Numbered from the stretch's first letter, positions 16,197 to 25,241 are shown. The stretch: DNA of 64,000 nucleotides from Flavobacterium amniphilum (GCF_023634845.1 NZ_JAMLJL010000012.1:1-64000); one strand, 5' to 3'. Notes: generated by a model not told the origin, from the sequence alone. Numbers and translations: made by a program.

Positions 16197-16991
16197 ATGA
16201 AAAAACTGCTCATCTCCTTCCTTGTCATATTATCGTATAATTGTTTTGCCCAAACTCCTACTGAGACAACAATACATAATATGGCAGATTTTAATTGCCA
16301 GTGCCAGGACACCATCACCCTCAATAAAGAAAGGGTTGCCATCCTCAATAACATGAAAGACTGTTTTACAAAATCAATGGTTACTTATCTGAATAAGGGC
16401 GAATTGACAAATGATTATTTAACGGATCCCAAAAAAATGAATGCCCTTCAAAAAAAGGTTTTCAACCAATTGGCGGGTTGTGAAAAAACAATTGAAATCT
16501 TTCAAAAATTAAACGTAATTCCTACTCCTGCCGATACAGTTCCGGAAGTTCTTTTTTTATCAGAAAACTTTCTCGGGAAACACGGATTTAAAAAAGGACA
16601 GGTGGAAAAGGAATTCAGGGTATGGAATTCCGAAAAGAATAAAAAAATCCAACGGTTGGTAGATATCCGATGGGTATTCACAACACATGAAGAAGCGCTC
16701 AGATACCACACTACCATGCTGGGGAGAAATGCTGAGGGCGGACCGGAAATTAATTTCAACGGAAAACTGGAAGGTGCCGCTGAATTACATGTTTTCAAAG
16801 AAGGCCCACAGGCTGAAATGCTAATGAAAAGCCTGAATGTCTCACAAAGACAACATTATTTTATATTCGTGGTTGATAATGTGGTCTTCAAGATTTTTGC
16901 TTCAACCGAAATAGCTGTGAATCCGGAAGATATAACCTTCATCCCCGAAGAAGCGATAAAAATCTTTAAAGCCTACAAACAAAAACAATAA
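16197..16991 (+). CDS. Secreted protein of unknown function
   Basis: A 264-residue protein with signal peptide (MKKLLISFLVILSYNCFA, cut before Gln19). The first mature 90 residues are helical with paired cysteines (ADFNCQCQDT near 33-40, KDCF and AGCEKT), a pattern seen in small periplasmic helical domains. The second half is an alpha/beta domain (FLGKHGFKKGQVEKEFRVWN onward). No family is named with confidence. It lies 40 nt after the previous gene on the same strand. Confidence 0.6.
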   Translation: MKKLLISFLVILSYNCFAQTPTETTIHNMADFNCQCQDTITLNKERVAILNNMKDCFTKSMVTYLNKGELTNDYLTDPKKMNALQKKVFNQLAGCEKTIEIFQKLNVIPTPADTVPEVLFLSENFLGKHGFKKGQVEKEFRVWNSEKNKKIQRLVDIRWVFTTHEEALRYHTTMLGRNAEGGPEINFNGKLEGAAELHVFKEGPQAEMLMKSLNVSQRQHYFIFVVDNVVFKIFASTEIAVNPEDITFIPEEAIKIFKAYKQKQ

Positions 16992-17025
16992 TCTCACTCC
17001 ACACGACATCATCTAAAAAAAACCT

Positions 17026-17472
17026 ATGCAGCAAAATAATAAAGGCTTCAAAAAAGTCACCCTTGAAGAGGAATGCAACGGGATGCGTTGTGAATACGAA
17101 ACCACTAGCTATCAGAATTCCTACATGACCGATATATTATTGGTCAGATTCAATGGTGAATACCGCCCGGGATCCATGGGAAAACCTGATTTGGGGTATA
17201 TGGCAGGGATGGTTAAACTGGGAATCAATGTATGGGATCCTTTTAAAGTAGCTATTGATATCCAAAATGTAACATACGAATGGGGAGACGACATGGAACT
17301 ATTGTTTGATGCTCCGGATCATTTAAAAACGGTTGTGATTGTCGGCGAAAATAACAGAAGGGCCATCTCAACCCTAATGCTCGGAATAGACACGGAAGAA
17401 GATATCGTTGACAACAAATTCTTCTTTGATGATTTTGAAGCGGCAATCGAAAAACTGAAAAAGATGAAATAA
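17026..17472 (+). CDS. Small cytoplasmic protein, unknown function
   Basis: A 148-residue soluble protein. The central part, DILLVRFNGEYRPG... then FKVAIDIQNVTYEWGDDMELLF and LKTVVIVGENNRRAISTL, gives alternating strands and helices like a STAS or crotonase-like fragment, but neither can be confirmed. It has no signal or membrane segment. It is followed 29 nt later by the first of the three 21-bp tandem arrays, the same position relative to a gene as in the other two. Confidence 0.6.
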   Translation: MQQNNKGFKKVTLEEECNGMRCEYETTSYQNSYMTDILLVRFNGEYRPGSMGKPDLGYMAGMVKLGINVWDPFKVAIDIQNVTYEWGDDMELLFDAPDHLKTVVIVGENNRRAISTLMLGIDTEEDIVDNKFFFDDFEAAIEKLKKMK

Positions 17473-17500
17473 TATACCCTACCGCACGCATACTTTTCCT

Positions 17501-17710
17501 TACTGCTCGGTAAATTATGGTTACTGCTCAGAGAATTATGGCTACTGCTCGGAGAATTATGGCTACTGCTCAGAGAATTATAGCTACTACTCGGAGAATT
17601 ATGACTACTTCTCGGAGAATTATGTCTACTGCTCGGAGAATTATAGCTACTGCTCGGGGAATTATAGCTACTGCTCGGGGAATTATTGTTACTGCTCGGA
17701 GAATTATGGC
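17501..17710. repeat. 21-bp tandem repeat array 1 (10 copies)
   Basis: Ten contiguous 21-bp units, consensus TACTGCTCGGAGAATTATGG plus a final C, with single-base variation between units. The array is flanked by the direct repeat CGCACGCATACTTTT (17483-17497 and 17714-17728). In one frame the unit encodes a heptapeptide of the type RIMATAR. It fills most of the 385-nt gap between the genes ending at 17472 and starting at 17858; the rest of the gap shows nothing further. Confidence 0.95.
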
Positions 17711-17857
17711 TAACGCACGCATACTTTTTACTTTCCGCAATTTGCTTTTTTACCTTCGCTCTGCATATTCTATTAACGGTCTTTTCTTAAATTGCCGTTA
17801 TGGAATTTATACACCAAATAAAATCTTCTCAGAATCTGTAAACCTTAAAAGTAAAAT

Positions 17858-18319
17858 TTGAAATATATCATCAAACATAAACAGAAATTCACCGGACTTT
17901 TACTCCTACCTTTTTTATATTTTCCCGTGAAGTCCTTTTTTTTCAGCAGTCCCGAATTCATCGTTCTTGATCAAATGACAAGAATAGACACTGCTGAAAA
18001 TCAAATTACAGAAATCATCCTGGTTAAAAACCATCCGGATACTGCAATCGAGCTGAAAAAATTAATACTGGACTATATTCCCGAAAGGAAAATTGGTTAT
18101 GAAAATATAAAACAGCTGTTTATAAAAGAAAATGATTACACATTCCTCCCTGCTCTCTTTTTAACGGAAAACTTTAGTTATGAAGATAAAACAATCACTT
18201 CTGATAAACTTGACAACGCTGATTTTCTGGCTGAACGGGACAGGTATGTAAAATGGAACAACGAAATAGTCGATACCGTGCGCTGCTTTGTTGGAAAATA
18301 TGATTATTATAAAAAATAA
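17858..18319 (+). CDS. Membrane-anchored small protein (TTG start)
   Basis: A 153-residue protein read from TTG 17858, with a basic start (KYIIKHKQKF) and an N-terminal anchor (TGLLLLPFLYFPVKSFFF, about 12-30). The remainder is a polar domain with no recognised motif. It lies 24 nt ahead of the AraC-type regulator. No other start is available before the anchor. The function is unknown. Confidence 0.5.
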   Translation: MKYIIKHKQKFTGLLLLPFLYFPVKSFFFSSPEFIVLDQMTRIDTAENQITEIILVKNHPDTAIELKKLILDYIPERKIGYENIKQLFIKENDYTFLPALFLTENFSYEDKTITSDKLDNADFLAERDRYVKWNNEIVDTVRCFVGKYDYYKK

Positions 18320-18342
18320 AACAGGACTTTAAACCAATAAAC

Positions 18343-19077
18343 ATGACTTACAGGGAAATTAAACCCACCGGATTCTTAAACCATTTCATCCAAAGTTTCT
18401 GGGAGTACAATTCAACCGAAACCGTTGAACATACCATCATACCAGACGGTTATTTTGACCTGATTGCCGAATATGAAAACGATTCGCTCCAACTTGTAAA
18501 GCTCACCGGGGTCTGGACGAGCCCAATAGCGGTTTCAATCCCTGAATCGACAAGGATATTTGCCGTCCGCTTTAAACTCCTCGCCGCCGAATACTTGTTC
18601 CAACAGGAAATCAAATCTATTCTGAATACGTCAAAAGAGTTGCCTTTATCATTCTGGAACATTGACTCTTACCAAACAGATGATTTTGAAAAATTTGCTT
18701 CGGATATCACAAACCAACTCCAAAATGCTATCAGTCATTTAAAAGAAATTGATAACCGCAAACTGAAACTCTTTGATTTAATCTACGGTAATCATAATTT
18801 ATCCGTGACCGGACTTTCGGAAAACATACACTGGAGCTCCCGGCAAATCAACCGCTATTTCAATCAGCAATTCGGATGCTCACTGAAAACTTTTCTGAAT
18901 GTGGTGCGCTGTAATTCTTCTTACGAACTTATTTCCGGAGGCAACCTCTCTCCTACTGATGACTATTTCGATCAGGCTCATTTCATAAAGGAAATTAAAA
19001 AACATACCGGAACGACTCCGGGGGAATTGTTCAAAAATGAAAACGACCGTTTTTTACAATTATCAACAAAATCATAG
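18343..19077 (+). CDS. AraC family transcriptional regulator
   Basis: A 244-residue protein. The N-terminal part FLNHFIQSFWEYNSTETVEHTIIPDGYFDLI is the DUF6597-type sensory domain of many Bacteroidota AraC regulators. The C-terminal third has two helix-turn-helix units: LSVTGLSENIHWSSRQINRYF and the second around DDYFDQAHFIKEIKKHTGTT, whose FDQAHFIKEIKKHTGTTPGE is the signature of the family. It is followed 37 nt later by a VOC-family gene, a common pairing, so it probably controls that gene in response to a small molecule. Confidence 0.9.
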   Translation: MTYREIKPTGFLNHFIQSFWEYNSTETVEHTIIPDGYFDLIAEYENDSLQLVKLTGVWTSPIAVSIPESTRIFAVRFKLLAAEYLFQQEIKSILNTSKELPLSFWNIDSYQTDDFEKFASDITNQLQNAISHLKEIDNRKLKLFDLIYGNHNLSVTGLSENIHWSSRQINRYFNQQFGCSLKTFLNVVRCNSSYELISGGNLSPTDDYFDQAHFIKEIKKHTGTTPGELFKNENDRFLQLSTKS

Positions 19078-19113
19078 CAGTAGTTTTACACTCAAATTCA
19101 AAACAGACTTAAA

Positions 19114-19536
19114 ATGAGAATCACAAAACTTACGCCCAACTTTGAAGTAACGGATGTCAAAAAATCGGTTGCTTTTTATGAAGAAAACTTCGATTTTAAA
19201 CTAATTATGACGGTTCCGGTAACACAGGACGGAATCGAACAATCCTTCGAAGAAAACAAAGAATATGTATTCGCCATGGTCCAAAAGGATGATGTCGAAA
19301 TCTTCTTCCAGCGTACCGATACTTTCAAGGAAGATGTTGTTTTTTCAGAGGGTTTGCCTATCGGGGCTTCAGTTTCATTTTACATGGATATTGAAGGCAT
19401 TACCGAATTCCACAACGAAATGAAATCCCGCAACCTGGAGGTAACCAACTTAAAAACGACCTGGTACGGAATGCAGGAATTTTACCTGAAAGACCTCAAC
19501 GGCTACATTCTGGGCTTCGCCGAAAGAAAAGCCTAA
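19114..19536 (+). CDS. VOC family protein (glyoxalase/bleomycin-resistance fold)
   Basis: A 140-residue single-domain protein with two beta-alpha-beta-beta-beta modules. It opens TPNFEVTDVKKSVAFYEENFDF, the standard VOC start, and closes with QEFYLKDLNGYILGFAERK, where the final Glu/Gly-x-x strand is typical. Such proteins bind a metal or a hydrophobic ligand and act as dioxygenases, lyases or resistance proteins. Ligand residues are not clear enough to choose. It sits downstream of an AraC regulator and ends at a terminator. Confidence 0.85.
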   Translation: MRITKLTPNFEVTDVKKSVAFYEENFDFKLIMTVPVTQDGIEQSFEENKEYVFAMVQKDDVEIFFQRTDTFKEDVVFSEGLPIGASVSFYMDIEGITEFHNEMKSRNLEVTNLKTTWYGMQEFYLKDLNGYILGFAERKA

Positions 19537-19563
19537 CAGTCTATCTGAAAACAATCATTACTT

Positions 19564-19608
19564 ACCGTTAAAAAATATGGGAAACTATCTTTTTTAACGG
19601 TATTTTTT
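19564..19608 (+). terminator. Rho-independent terminator
   Basis: ACCGTTAAAAAA (19564-19575) pairs with TTTTTTAACGGT (19590-19601), followed by a run of T. It ends the AraC/VOC transcript. Confidence 0.75.
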
Positions 19609-19625
19609 TACTCTAAATAAAATAG

Positions 19626-19683
19626 CCCGGAACTATAACCGGAACGGGAAATTATGTACTTTTAACAGTCCCGGAATTATAAC
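19626..19683 (+). repeat. 14-bp direct repeat in a promoter region
   Basis: CCCGGAACTATAAC (19626-19639) and CCCGGAATTATAAC (19670-19683) differ by one base and are spaced 44 bp start to start, just ahead of the lipoprotein start at 19698. A third half, CCGGAACGGG, overlaps between them. It could be a protein-binding site. Confidence 0.4.
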
Positions 19684-19697
19684 ACTGACAACAATTA

Positions 19698-20132
19698 ATG
19701 AAACTAATATTCTTACTACCTGTTTTACTTCTTATCAGCTGCAACGACAGTAAAATAAGCAAGTCACCTGATAGTTGTGATTGTGAAGAAACAATAGATA
19801 ATGATTCCATATTTTTTGCTTCGGATGTTACAATTGAAACAAATGCTGATCAACAAATCTTAACCTTCAATTGTGCTTCGGTCAAAAATGATGTGCTAAC
19901 TTACAAAAGACCTCCTGCATTAAATGATGTAAAATGTACTTCAGCACAAAACCATGAACTGAAATTATCTCCGGATTACGATTACGCCTGTAACGAAATG
20001 CGATACATGGAGATAACTGCTGACGGTGCAAAACTTATGTTTTATGATGAATTAAAAGATAATCCGGAAAATTATTATCTGTTCAAGGTAAACAAAAAAC
20101 GCATCGTCACCTCAATCTATAAATTAGAATAA
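19698..20132 (+). CDS. Small lipoprotein, unknown function
   Basis: A 144-residue lipoprotein with lipobox LLISC (Cys15). The mature part starts with a Ser/Lys-rich linker and has CDCEE (about 27-31) plus two other cysteines, and a core of strands ending FKVNKKRIVTSIYKLE. No known family. It is the first of a run of five envelope-directed genes on the plus strand separated by 10-25 nt, so it is probably the head of an operon running to 22741. Confidence 0.65.
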   Translation: MKLIFLLPVLLLISCNDSKISKSPDSCDCEETIDNDSIFFASDVTIETNADQQILTFNCASVKNDVLTYKRPPALNDVKCTSAQNHELKLSPDYDYACNEMRYMEITADGAKLMFYDELKDNPENYYLFKVNKKRIVTSIYKLE

Positions 20133-20155
20133 CAACTGATTATCATATCCTGAAA

Positions 20156-20914
20156 ATGAAAAGTTTCGTTTTAATCCTGACAACAGTCTTTCTTTATAAT
20201 TGTAAAGAACCCGTAAAACTGTCCAAAGCCGAACAATACTTCGAAAACAAATTGAATACAGAAATGTTTTCGAAAAACTTCGAAGAAGATTCTGAATATG
20301 GATACATTAAAATCGGGAAGTTTTTAAATCCATACAAAACAAATGCTGTCGTGGTCAGCCTTGATTCTATTACAAATTTAAAAGTCTATGATCTCAAAAA
20401 TGGTAAATGGGAGAAAAAGTATCAGCAAAACAACGTTGATATAGTAAGGATAAATAGCATAGAAGCTTTTATTGCAGATTACAACTTTGACGGTATCAAA
20501 GACATCGGGATTAAAAACCAGGTTTCAAACGGCACGGCCATTATGGCATTTCACCTATGGCTTTCCGACGGTGAGTCATTCAAACATGTTCCGGAATTTG
20601 CAGAAATAGGAAACCCAATCCTGATCCCAAGAAAGAAAATTGTACGTGGATTTAGTGGTTGCTGTGCATTCAACGAAATGATAATCTCAGATTATACCTG
20701 GAACAAAAGCAAACTCAATAAAACAGATGAACTGGAAATCAACAATTACCCAAACGGAAACGGAATTGAAGCCCATCTGAAAAACCTGAAACTGAAGAAA
20801 ACCAACAGGATTAAATTATCAGATAAAGACATTTCAAAAATCATTAATAAATACAGTGGAAGCCAATTGACCTTCGACACAACTGCCATCGATAATTTGC
20901 AATCAATACAATGA
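20156..20914 (+). CDS. XAC2610-like lipoprotein
   Basis: A 252-residue lipoprotein (leader ending FLYNC, Cys16). The segment IADYNFDGIKDIGIKNQ carries a calcium-binding-type D-x-N-x-D-G loop of FG-GAP/XAC2610-related proteins, and GCCAFNEMIISDYTWNKSKL is the typical end of that domain. Such proteins are periplasmic and of unknown biochemical role. It lies 23 nt after the previous lipoprotein and 10 nt before the next gene, so cotranscription is likely. Confidence 0.7.
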   Translation: MKSFVLILTTVFLYNCKEPVKLSKAEQYFENKLNTEMFSKNFEEDSEYGYIKIGKFLNPYKTNAVVVSLDSITNLKVYDLKNGKWEKKYQQNNVDIVRINSIEAFIADYNFDGIKDIGIKNQVSNGTAIMAFHLWLSDGESFKHVPEFAEIGNPILIPRKKIVRGFSGCCAFNEMIISDYTWNKSKLNKTDELEINNYPNGNGIEAHLKNLKLKKTNRIKLSDKDISKIINKYSGSQLTFDTTAIDNLQSIQ

Positions 20915-20924
20915 AACACATATA

Positions 20925-22007
20925 ATGAAATACATCACAAAACTCTTACTTACCGCAACTTTAGCATTAGTATCGGTAAGTTGCAATACCAAAGACAATA
21001 ACAACAATCAAATCAGCCTGAACAATGATGCTGAACCCGATCTAAAAACCGAAGTCGGTAAAATCAACAACCTATTAAAAAAGTACGAAGAACCATCTCA
21101 ACTGTTTAAAGTTGCTTCAAACAAACCTTCAACCGTAAAAGGTAAAAAAGGAACCGTAATTTCCATCAATCCGGCTGATCTTATAACAGAAAACGGTCAA
21201 CAACCCGGTAAAACCATTGAAGTTGAATTAAAAGAACTTACGAATCAAAGTGATCTGTTACGCACAAACGCACAAACAGTTTCAAACGGAAAGCAACTGG
21301 TTTCCGGTGGTGCTTATTTTATCAATTTAACTTCCGGCGGCCAACAGTTAAAACTGAAAAAAAACAAAACGTTATCAGTTGCGTTTCCAAAACTGACCAA
21401 CAAAGAAATGCAACTGTTTTATGCACAACGTGATTCTTTGGGACAACTTGACTGGCAACTGGCCAACCAAAAATTTGAAAACAAACCGAAACCGGAAGCC
21501 GGGAAACCACAAATACTTGACAGTATTGTTGTAAACGATATCGATGCTATTCTTGACTATACAGAAGATGCAAGTGATAGAACCTCTAAACAGCGCGGCG
21601 ATGCAAAACCAGATCAAAATCAGATAATTGAAGACAAAGTCTATGAAACAATCCAATTAAAGCAGTTCGGGTGGATCAACTGTGACCGGTTTTATGAGGT
21701 TGAAAATAAAACCAATTTAAATTTTGCTTTTAACGAAAAAGATAATGTCGATTATGCAAATGTGTATCTGGTTTTCAAAGACATCAACAGTGTAATGACT
21801 GAACCCTATTTCACCATTAAAAACAAAAAATACAATTCAGCATTTATTGATATTCCAGTTGGAGCCAAAACACAACTTATCGCTATTTCAATTAAAGACG
21901 GAAAAACCTATTCCTTTAAATCAGATCTGATCATAACAAAAAACCAGACGATCAACCTGACATTGACTGAAACAAACGAAAAGCAAATCAATAAATTGTT
22001 TCAATAA
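20925..22007 (+). CDS. Lipoprotein of unknown function
   Basis: A 360-residue lipoprotein (lipobox VSVSC, Cys20) with an Asn-rich linker. The mature part is mainly beta strands; residues about 75-150 resemble the ZU5-like envelope domain that Bacteroidota lipoproteins carry (GTVISINPADLI, then VEVELKELTNQSDLL). A later block FGWINCDRFYEVENKTNL is a recurring motif in Flavobacteriia exported proteins. The C-terminal part is another strand-rich domain. It is the third gene of the 19698-22741 run. Confidence 0.65.
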   Translation: MKYITKLLLTATLALVSVSCNTKDNNNNQISLNNDAEPDLKTEVGKINNLLKKYEEPSQLFKVASNKPSTVKGKKGTVISINPADLITENGQQPGKTIEVELKELTNQSDLLRTNAQTVSNGKQLVSGGAYFINLTSGGQQLKLKKNKTLSVAFPKLTNKEMQLFYAQRDSLGQLDWQLANQKFENKPKPEAGKPQILDSIVVNDIDAILDYTEDASDRTSKQRGDAKPDQNQIIEDKVYETIQLKQFGWINCDRFYEVENKTNLNFAFNEKDNVDYANVYLVFKDINSVMTEPYFTIKNKKYNSAFIDIPVGAKTQLIAISIKDGKTYSFKSDLIITKNQTINLTLTETNEKQINKLFQ

Positions 22008-22030
22008 AATTGATAATTATCTAAAATTCC

Positions 22031-22741
22031 ATGAAAAAAATATTGTTCCTCATCCTGATTGCAACTGTTTCGGTTGGTTTTTTCATACAATCTGAAAAAG
22101 AGGACAACCGGTTCGTCAGCTACACCGTTAATCCGAAAAAACAAAACCTTGCTTTTTTCTGGAAGACCAAAACCGGTGAAAATTATCAGAATGCAGGGAA
22201 TCTAAAGACTTGGTTAAAAAAACAAAACAACGAACTTCTGTTTGCAACCAATGGCGGCATGTACAAAAAAGACCATTCACCACAGGGTTTGTACATTGAA
22301 AATAAAACGGAAAAAAGTAAAATCGATACAGCTTCAGGAAATGGCAACTTTTACCTGAAACCGAATGGTATCTTCTACATCACTACCGGTAAATCGGCTA
22401 AAATCTGTACAACCGAAGATTTCATCAACAACGGAAAAGTCAACTATGCCACACAATCGGGCCCAATGCTGGTCATAAACGGCGAAATCCATTCCGCATT
22501 CAAGGAAAACTCAACCAATCTGAATATCCGGAACGGGGTTGGAATCCTGCCCAACAACGAAATCCTCTTCGCCATGTCGAAAAAGGAAATCAACTTCTAT
22601 GATTTTGCTGCTTATTTTAAAAAAATGGGATGTAAAAATGCTTTATACCTCGACGGATTTGTTTCGAGAACATACCTGCCGGAAAAAAACTGGGTTCAAA
22701 CAGACGGTGATTTCGGAGTGATCATCGGAGTGACAAAATAA
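22031..22741 (+). CDS. Phosphodiester glycosidase family protein (NAGPA-like)
   Basis: A 236-residue protein with a hydrophobic N-terminal leader (3-17). It matches the NAGPA/PF09992 domain: FATNGGMYKKDHSPQGLYIE, ATQSGPMLVINGEI, RNGVGILPNNEILFAMSK, and ALYLDGFVSRTYLPE with the conserved Asp-Gly. Members hydrolyse N-acetylglucosamine-1-phosphodiester bonds or act in envelope glycan processing. The export signal places it in the periplasm or outside. It closes the run of envelope genes. Confidence 0.85.
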   Translation: MKKILFLILIATVSVGFFIQSEKEDNRFVSYTVNPKKQNLAFFWKTKTGENYQNAGNLKTWLKKQNNELLFATNGGMYKKDHSPQGLYIENKTEKSKIDTASGNGNFYLKPNGIFYITTGKSAKICTTEDFINNGKVNYATQSGPMLVINGEIHSAFKENSTNLNIRNGVGILPNNEILFAMSKKEINFYDFAAYFKKMGCKNALYLDGFVSRTYLPEKNWVQTDGDFGVIIGVTK

Positions 22742-22777
22742 TTAAACCATAAACAAACTGCTTCTGCCAAACTTCAA

Positions 22778-22785
22778 TATATTTG
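22778..22785 (+). promoter_or_regulatory. Bacteroidota -7 promoter element
   Basis: TATATTTG about 60 nt before the ATG at 22843. A small palindrome ACCTAAACAGGT lies between them (22810-22821). Confidence 0.55.
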
Positions 22786-22842
22786 CAAACCATAATAAAA
22801 TTGAAACATTACCTAAACAGGTAATGCACTAAAACACCCCAA

Positions 22843-23724
22843 ATGAAAAAATTATTTTACCTGTCTTTTCTGATTGCATTTTGCAATTGTGATGATAATG
22901 ATGATTCTAATACAATCACCAACACTAAAATTGAAAGCTATAACTCTGTTTACGGACAATATGATTCGAACCAATACCCGGTTGTCCGTTCCGTAAATTT
23001 AGTAAAGCTTGAATATGATACAAAAGGACGCGTAAGCAAAAGAATTGGTGATGTAATGACTTATGCTTCCGGCTCCGGACTTGGCCCCACAATTACACAT
23101 TCTTATTTTACAACTGTCGGATATTCCAACAATCAAATAAAACTTACAAAAGGGCTTTCTGAACCTGGTCTTTCACCGGCAATAAAAGAAGCCGTAATTA
23201 CTCTTGATGGGCAAAAAAGAATGGTTAAAAAGTGTAATAAGTTTGAAATCAATGTTGGAGAAGTTTTATTCGATACCATTAACTTCAAATACAAAAATGA
23301 CAAACTTATAAGCTACGTCAAAACTTCAAATCAGGAAACACCACGTTTTGATATCAGGACTTTTGAAGAATCCTCGCTTTATTACAATAAAAAGAATAAT
23401 CTGGACAGTATAGTCACAATAACATCTATAAAATACAGTGATGAACCGTATAAAATACTGAAATCCAAAAAGGTGCATATCTTTGAAAACTACGACACTT
23501 CCTTTAATCCTTTAAAAAAATTGGGGATATTTGAAGAAACGTTTTACAGATCATTATCAAAGAACAACTACAGAAGATATAGTGTTAAGACCGGCAGCTA
23601 TTATTACCCTGACCAGAATTTCAGTCTTGAACCGATTGCAAGTCCTCCAACAGTTGACTATACCCTCAATTGGAACCTTACTTACGATGCCAACAGGAAT
23701 TGGCTCTATAATGAAAACAATTAA
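22843..23724 (+). CDS. Lipoprotein of unknown function
   Basis: A 293-residue lipoprotein (leader ending FCNC, Cys16) followed by an Asp-rich tether (DDNDDSN). The mature part has long strands with a repeating pattern (VKLEYDTKGRVSKRIG, VGYSNNQIKLTKG, VITLDGQKRMVKK, LYYNKKNNLDSIVTIT) like the YD/RHS-type beta repeats of DUF4595-like Bacteroidota lipoproteins. It has its own promoter element and no operon partner upstream. Confidence 0.65.
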   Translation: MKKLFYLSFLIAFCNCDDNDDSNTITNTKIESYNSVYGQYDSNQYPVVRSVNLVKLEYDTKGRVSKRIGDVMTYASGSGLGPTITHSYFTTVGYSNNQIKLTKGLSEPGLSPAIKEAVITLDGQKRMVKKCNKFEINVGEVLFDTINFKYKNDKLISYVKTSNQETPRFDIRTFEESSLYYNKKNNLDSIVTITSIKYSDEPYKILKSKKVHIFENYDTSFNPLKKLGIFEETFYRSLSKNNYRRYSVKTGSYYYPDQNFSLEPIASPPTVDYTLNWNLTYDANRNWLYNENN

Positions 23725-23784
23725 ACCGCTAATCCAAAAAAATCTATAGTTTAGCTAAACGGTTAAAATACTAAAACATAAAAC

Positions 23785-24456
23785 ATGAAAAATAAAATAT
23801 TCGTATTCCTGTTCTTTTGGTTAACAACAGGCTCTTTATTCGCCCAAAATATTGCGCAAATTGACTCACTTACCGTAGAAATGTGTAAATCGCTTTCGAT
23901 GGCAACGGATAAGAACAATAAGGAAAAAATCGAATTTGTATTCCAAAAACACATTCCGGAATATTTTGAAAAAATCCAGGTTTCAACACAAACCGAAGCT
24001 GATTCAATCAGTGACAGAGTCTTTTTCCGCCTTCAGAAAAACTGTAATTATTTCAGCGATCTTTTGGAAACCCTTGAGGAAAACAAAAGCGATTGGAAAG
24101 TATTGGACACTAAACCTTCTTCCAAAATAACACAAAAAGACTATAAAGATTTTTCTAGAGGAGGCAGCTACTATTACAAAGAACATAACGGAACGATCGT
24201 TAACGTGGAAATTAAAGGAAAAAAATGGTCGGAAACTTTTCACGACGGAACTTTTTCAAAACTGACACTAATTCATAAAGAAAACGGTGAATTTGACCTG
24301 AAATTCATAGAAAGCAATAACGGAACCAGAAAAAACCTGAGTGTTAAAGACGATATCTACCAGTACGGAATTTATGAAAAAACCGGTGATGTCTATTTAA
24401 TTTGGGCAAAGACAGCTGACAATAGGTTATACGGATTCAAACTTTATAAAAAGTAA
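23785..24456 (+). CDS. Secreted protein of unknown function
   Basis: A 223-residue protein with signal peptide (FVFLFFWLTTGSLFAQ, cut near residue 19). The first mature half is helical with a CKSLS and an NCNYFSDLLETLEENK segment; the second half is a strand-rich domain resembling a beta barrel (GSYYYKEHNGTIVNVEIKGK onward). No family assigned. It is followed 9 nt later by a small membrane gene and then an MCE lipoprotein, so the three may be one transcript. Confidence 0.6.
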   Translation: MKNKIFVFLFFWLTTGSLFAQNIAQIDSLTVEMCKSLSMATDKNNKEKIEFVFQKHIPEYFEKIQVSTQTEADSISDRVFFRLQKNCNYFSDLLETLEENKSDWKVLDTKPSSKITQKDYKDFSRGGSYYYKEHNGTIVNVEIKGKKWSETFHDGTFSKLTLIHKENGEFDLKFIESNNGTRKNLSVKDDIYQYGIYEKTGDVYLIWAKTADNRLYGFKLYKK

Positions 24457-24465
24457 TCAGTCAAA

Positions 24466-24765
24466 ATGAAAATAAATTTCTTTCACTTAATAACACTGAT
24501 TGCCTTAGAATTCCTTTACTTCATAGGACTTATAGGGAGTTTTAGTTTATTACTCTTATTGTATGGCAACATCCTGAATGATGCTACAATAATGGGAGTA
24601 TGTTTTATTATGTTAGTGATACTACCACCTGCAATTTTCAATTTTTACATGTGGATAAAGAAAAGAAAGGCTTCTGAGTTTGAACTGGCAAACAATTACA
24701 TCATAACTCAATTGATAATTACCTGTTTATTCGGTTGGTTTTTATGCAATGAAGTAATTGGATAA
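24466..24765 (+). CDS. Small membrane protein
   Basis: A 99-residue protein of three transmembrane helices (about 8-30, 37-62, 77-97) with a short basic loop (KKRKASE) that puts that side in the cytoplasm. No family recognised. It sits 9 nt after the previous secreted protein and 8 nt before the MCE lipoprotein, which suggests it belongs to the same transcript and possibly the same membrane complex. Confidence 0.6.
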   Translation: MKINFFHLITLIALEFLYFIGLIGSFSLLLLLYGNILNDATIMGVCFIMLVILPPAIFNFYMWIKKRKASEFELANNYIITQLIITCLFGWFLCNEVIG

Positions 24766-24773
24766 TAAATACA

Positions 24774-25241
24774 ATGAAAAAATTGCTCTTTCTCACGATA
24801 ATATTCTCGCTCATTTCCTGTTCAAAAACAAGAACACTAAACCTGAGACTTGAAAACGGTGAAGGAATTTCAACTGAAACGAAACTAAAAGTTAACGGTT
24901 TCGAAATTGGTGAAGTCAACACAGTCAAACTCGATGAAAGTGGGGAAATGCTATTGCTGAATGTTTCGGTAAAACCGGATGTAAAACTACCGGCCGATTC
25001 TAAATTTAAAGTCGAAAGCGAAGGTTTTATCGGATCAAAAGTCATAGCCGTAAAAATCGGAACCCAAAAAGAAGAACTGAATGAAAGGAGCATGATAATA
25101 GTAGAGAATGAAACTTTTTCAGGCGATTCATTGCCAACTAAAATGCAAAAGGTAATCAACGATATCACCGGAAAAGACACTAACGACTCTATCTTGAAAG
25201 AATTGAAACGCCTAAACGAAAATCTTGAAAAAAGAAAATGA
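24774..25241 (+). CDS. MCE/MlaD-domain lipoprotein
   Basis: A 155-residue lipoprotein (lipobox LISC, Cys16) carrying one MCE/MlaD domain at about 21-97: LRLENGEGISTETKLKVNGF, IGEVNTVKLD, VSVKPDVKLPADSKFKV and GFIGSKVIAVKIG match the family order. MlaD proteins normally form hexamers in lipid-transport ABC systems with permease and ATPase genes beside them. None are here, and the anchor is a lipid rather than a helix. It overlaps the next gene by 4 nt (ATGA), so the two are coupled. Confidence 0.8.
   Translation: MKKLLFLTIIFSLISCSKTRTLNLRLENGEGISTETKLKVNGFEIGEVNTVKLDESGEMLLLNVSVKPDVKLPADSKFKVESEGFIGSKVIAVKIGTQKEELNERSMIIVENETFSGDSLPTKMQKVINDITGKDTNDSILKELKRLNENLEKRK

Noticed and set aside
17517..17861. 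Open frame of about 115 codons across tandem array 1
   Set aside because: It arises from the 21-bp period having no stop in one frame; it shares its end with the start region of the next gene and has no leader of its own.
24719..25180. Minus-strand frame opposite the MCE lipoprotein gene
   Set aside because: Antisense to a recognisable MCE domain; no motif of its own.
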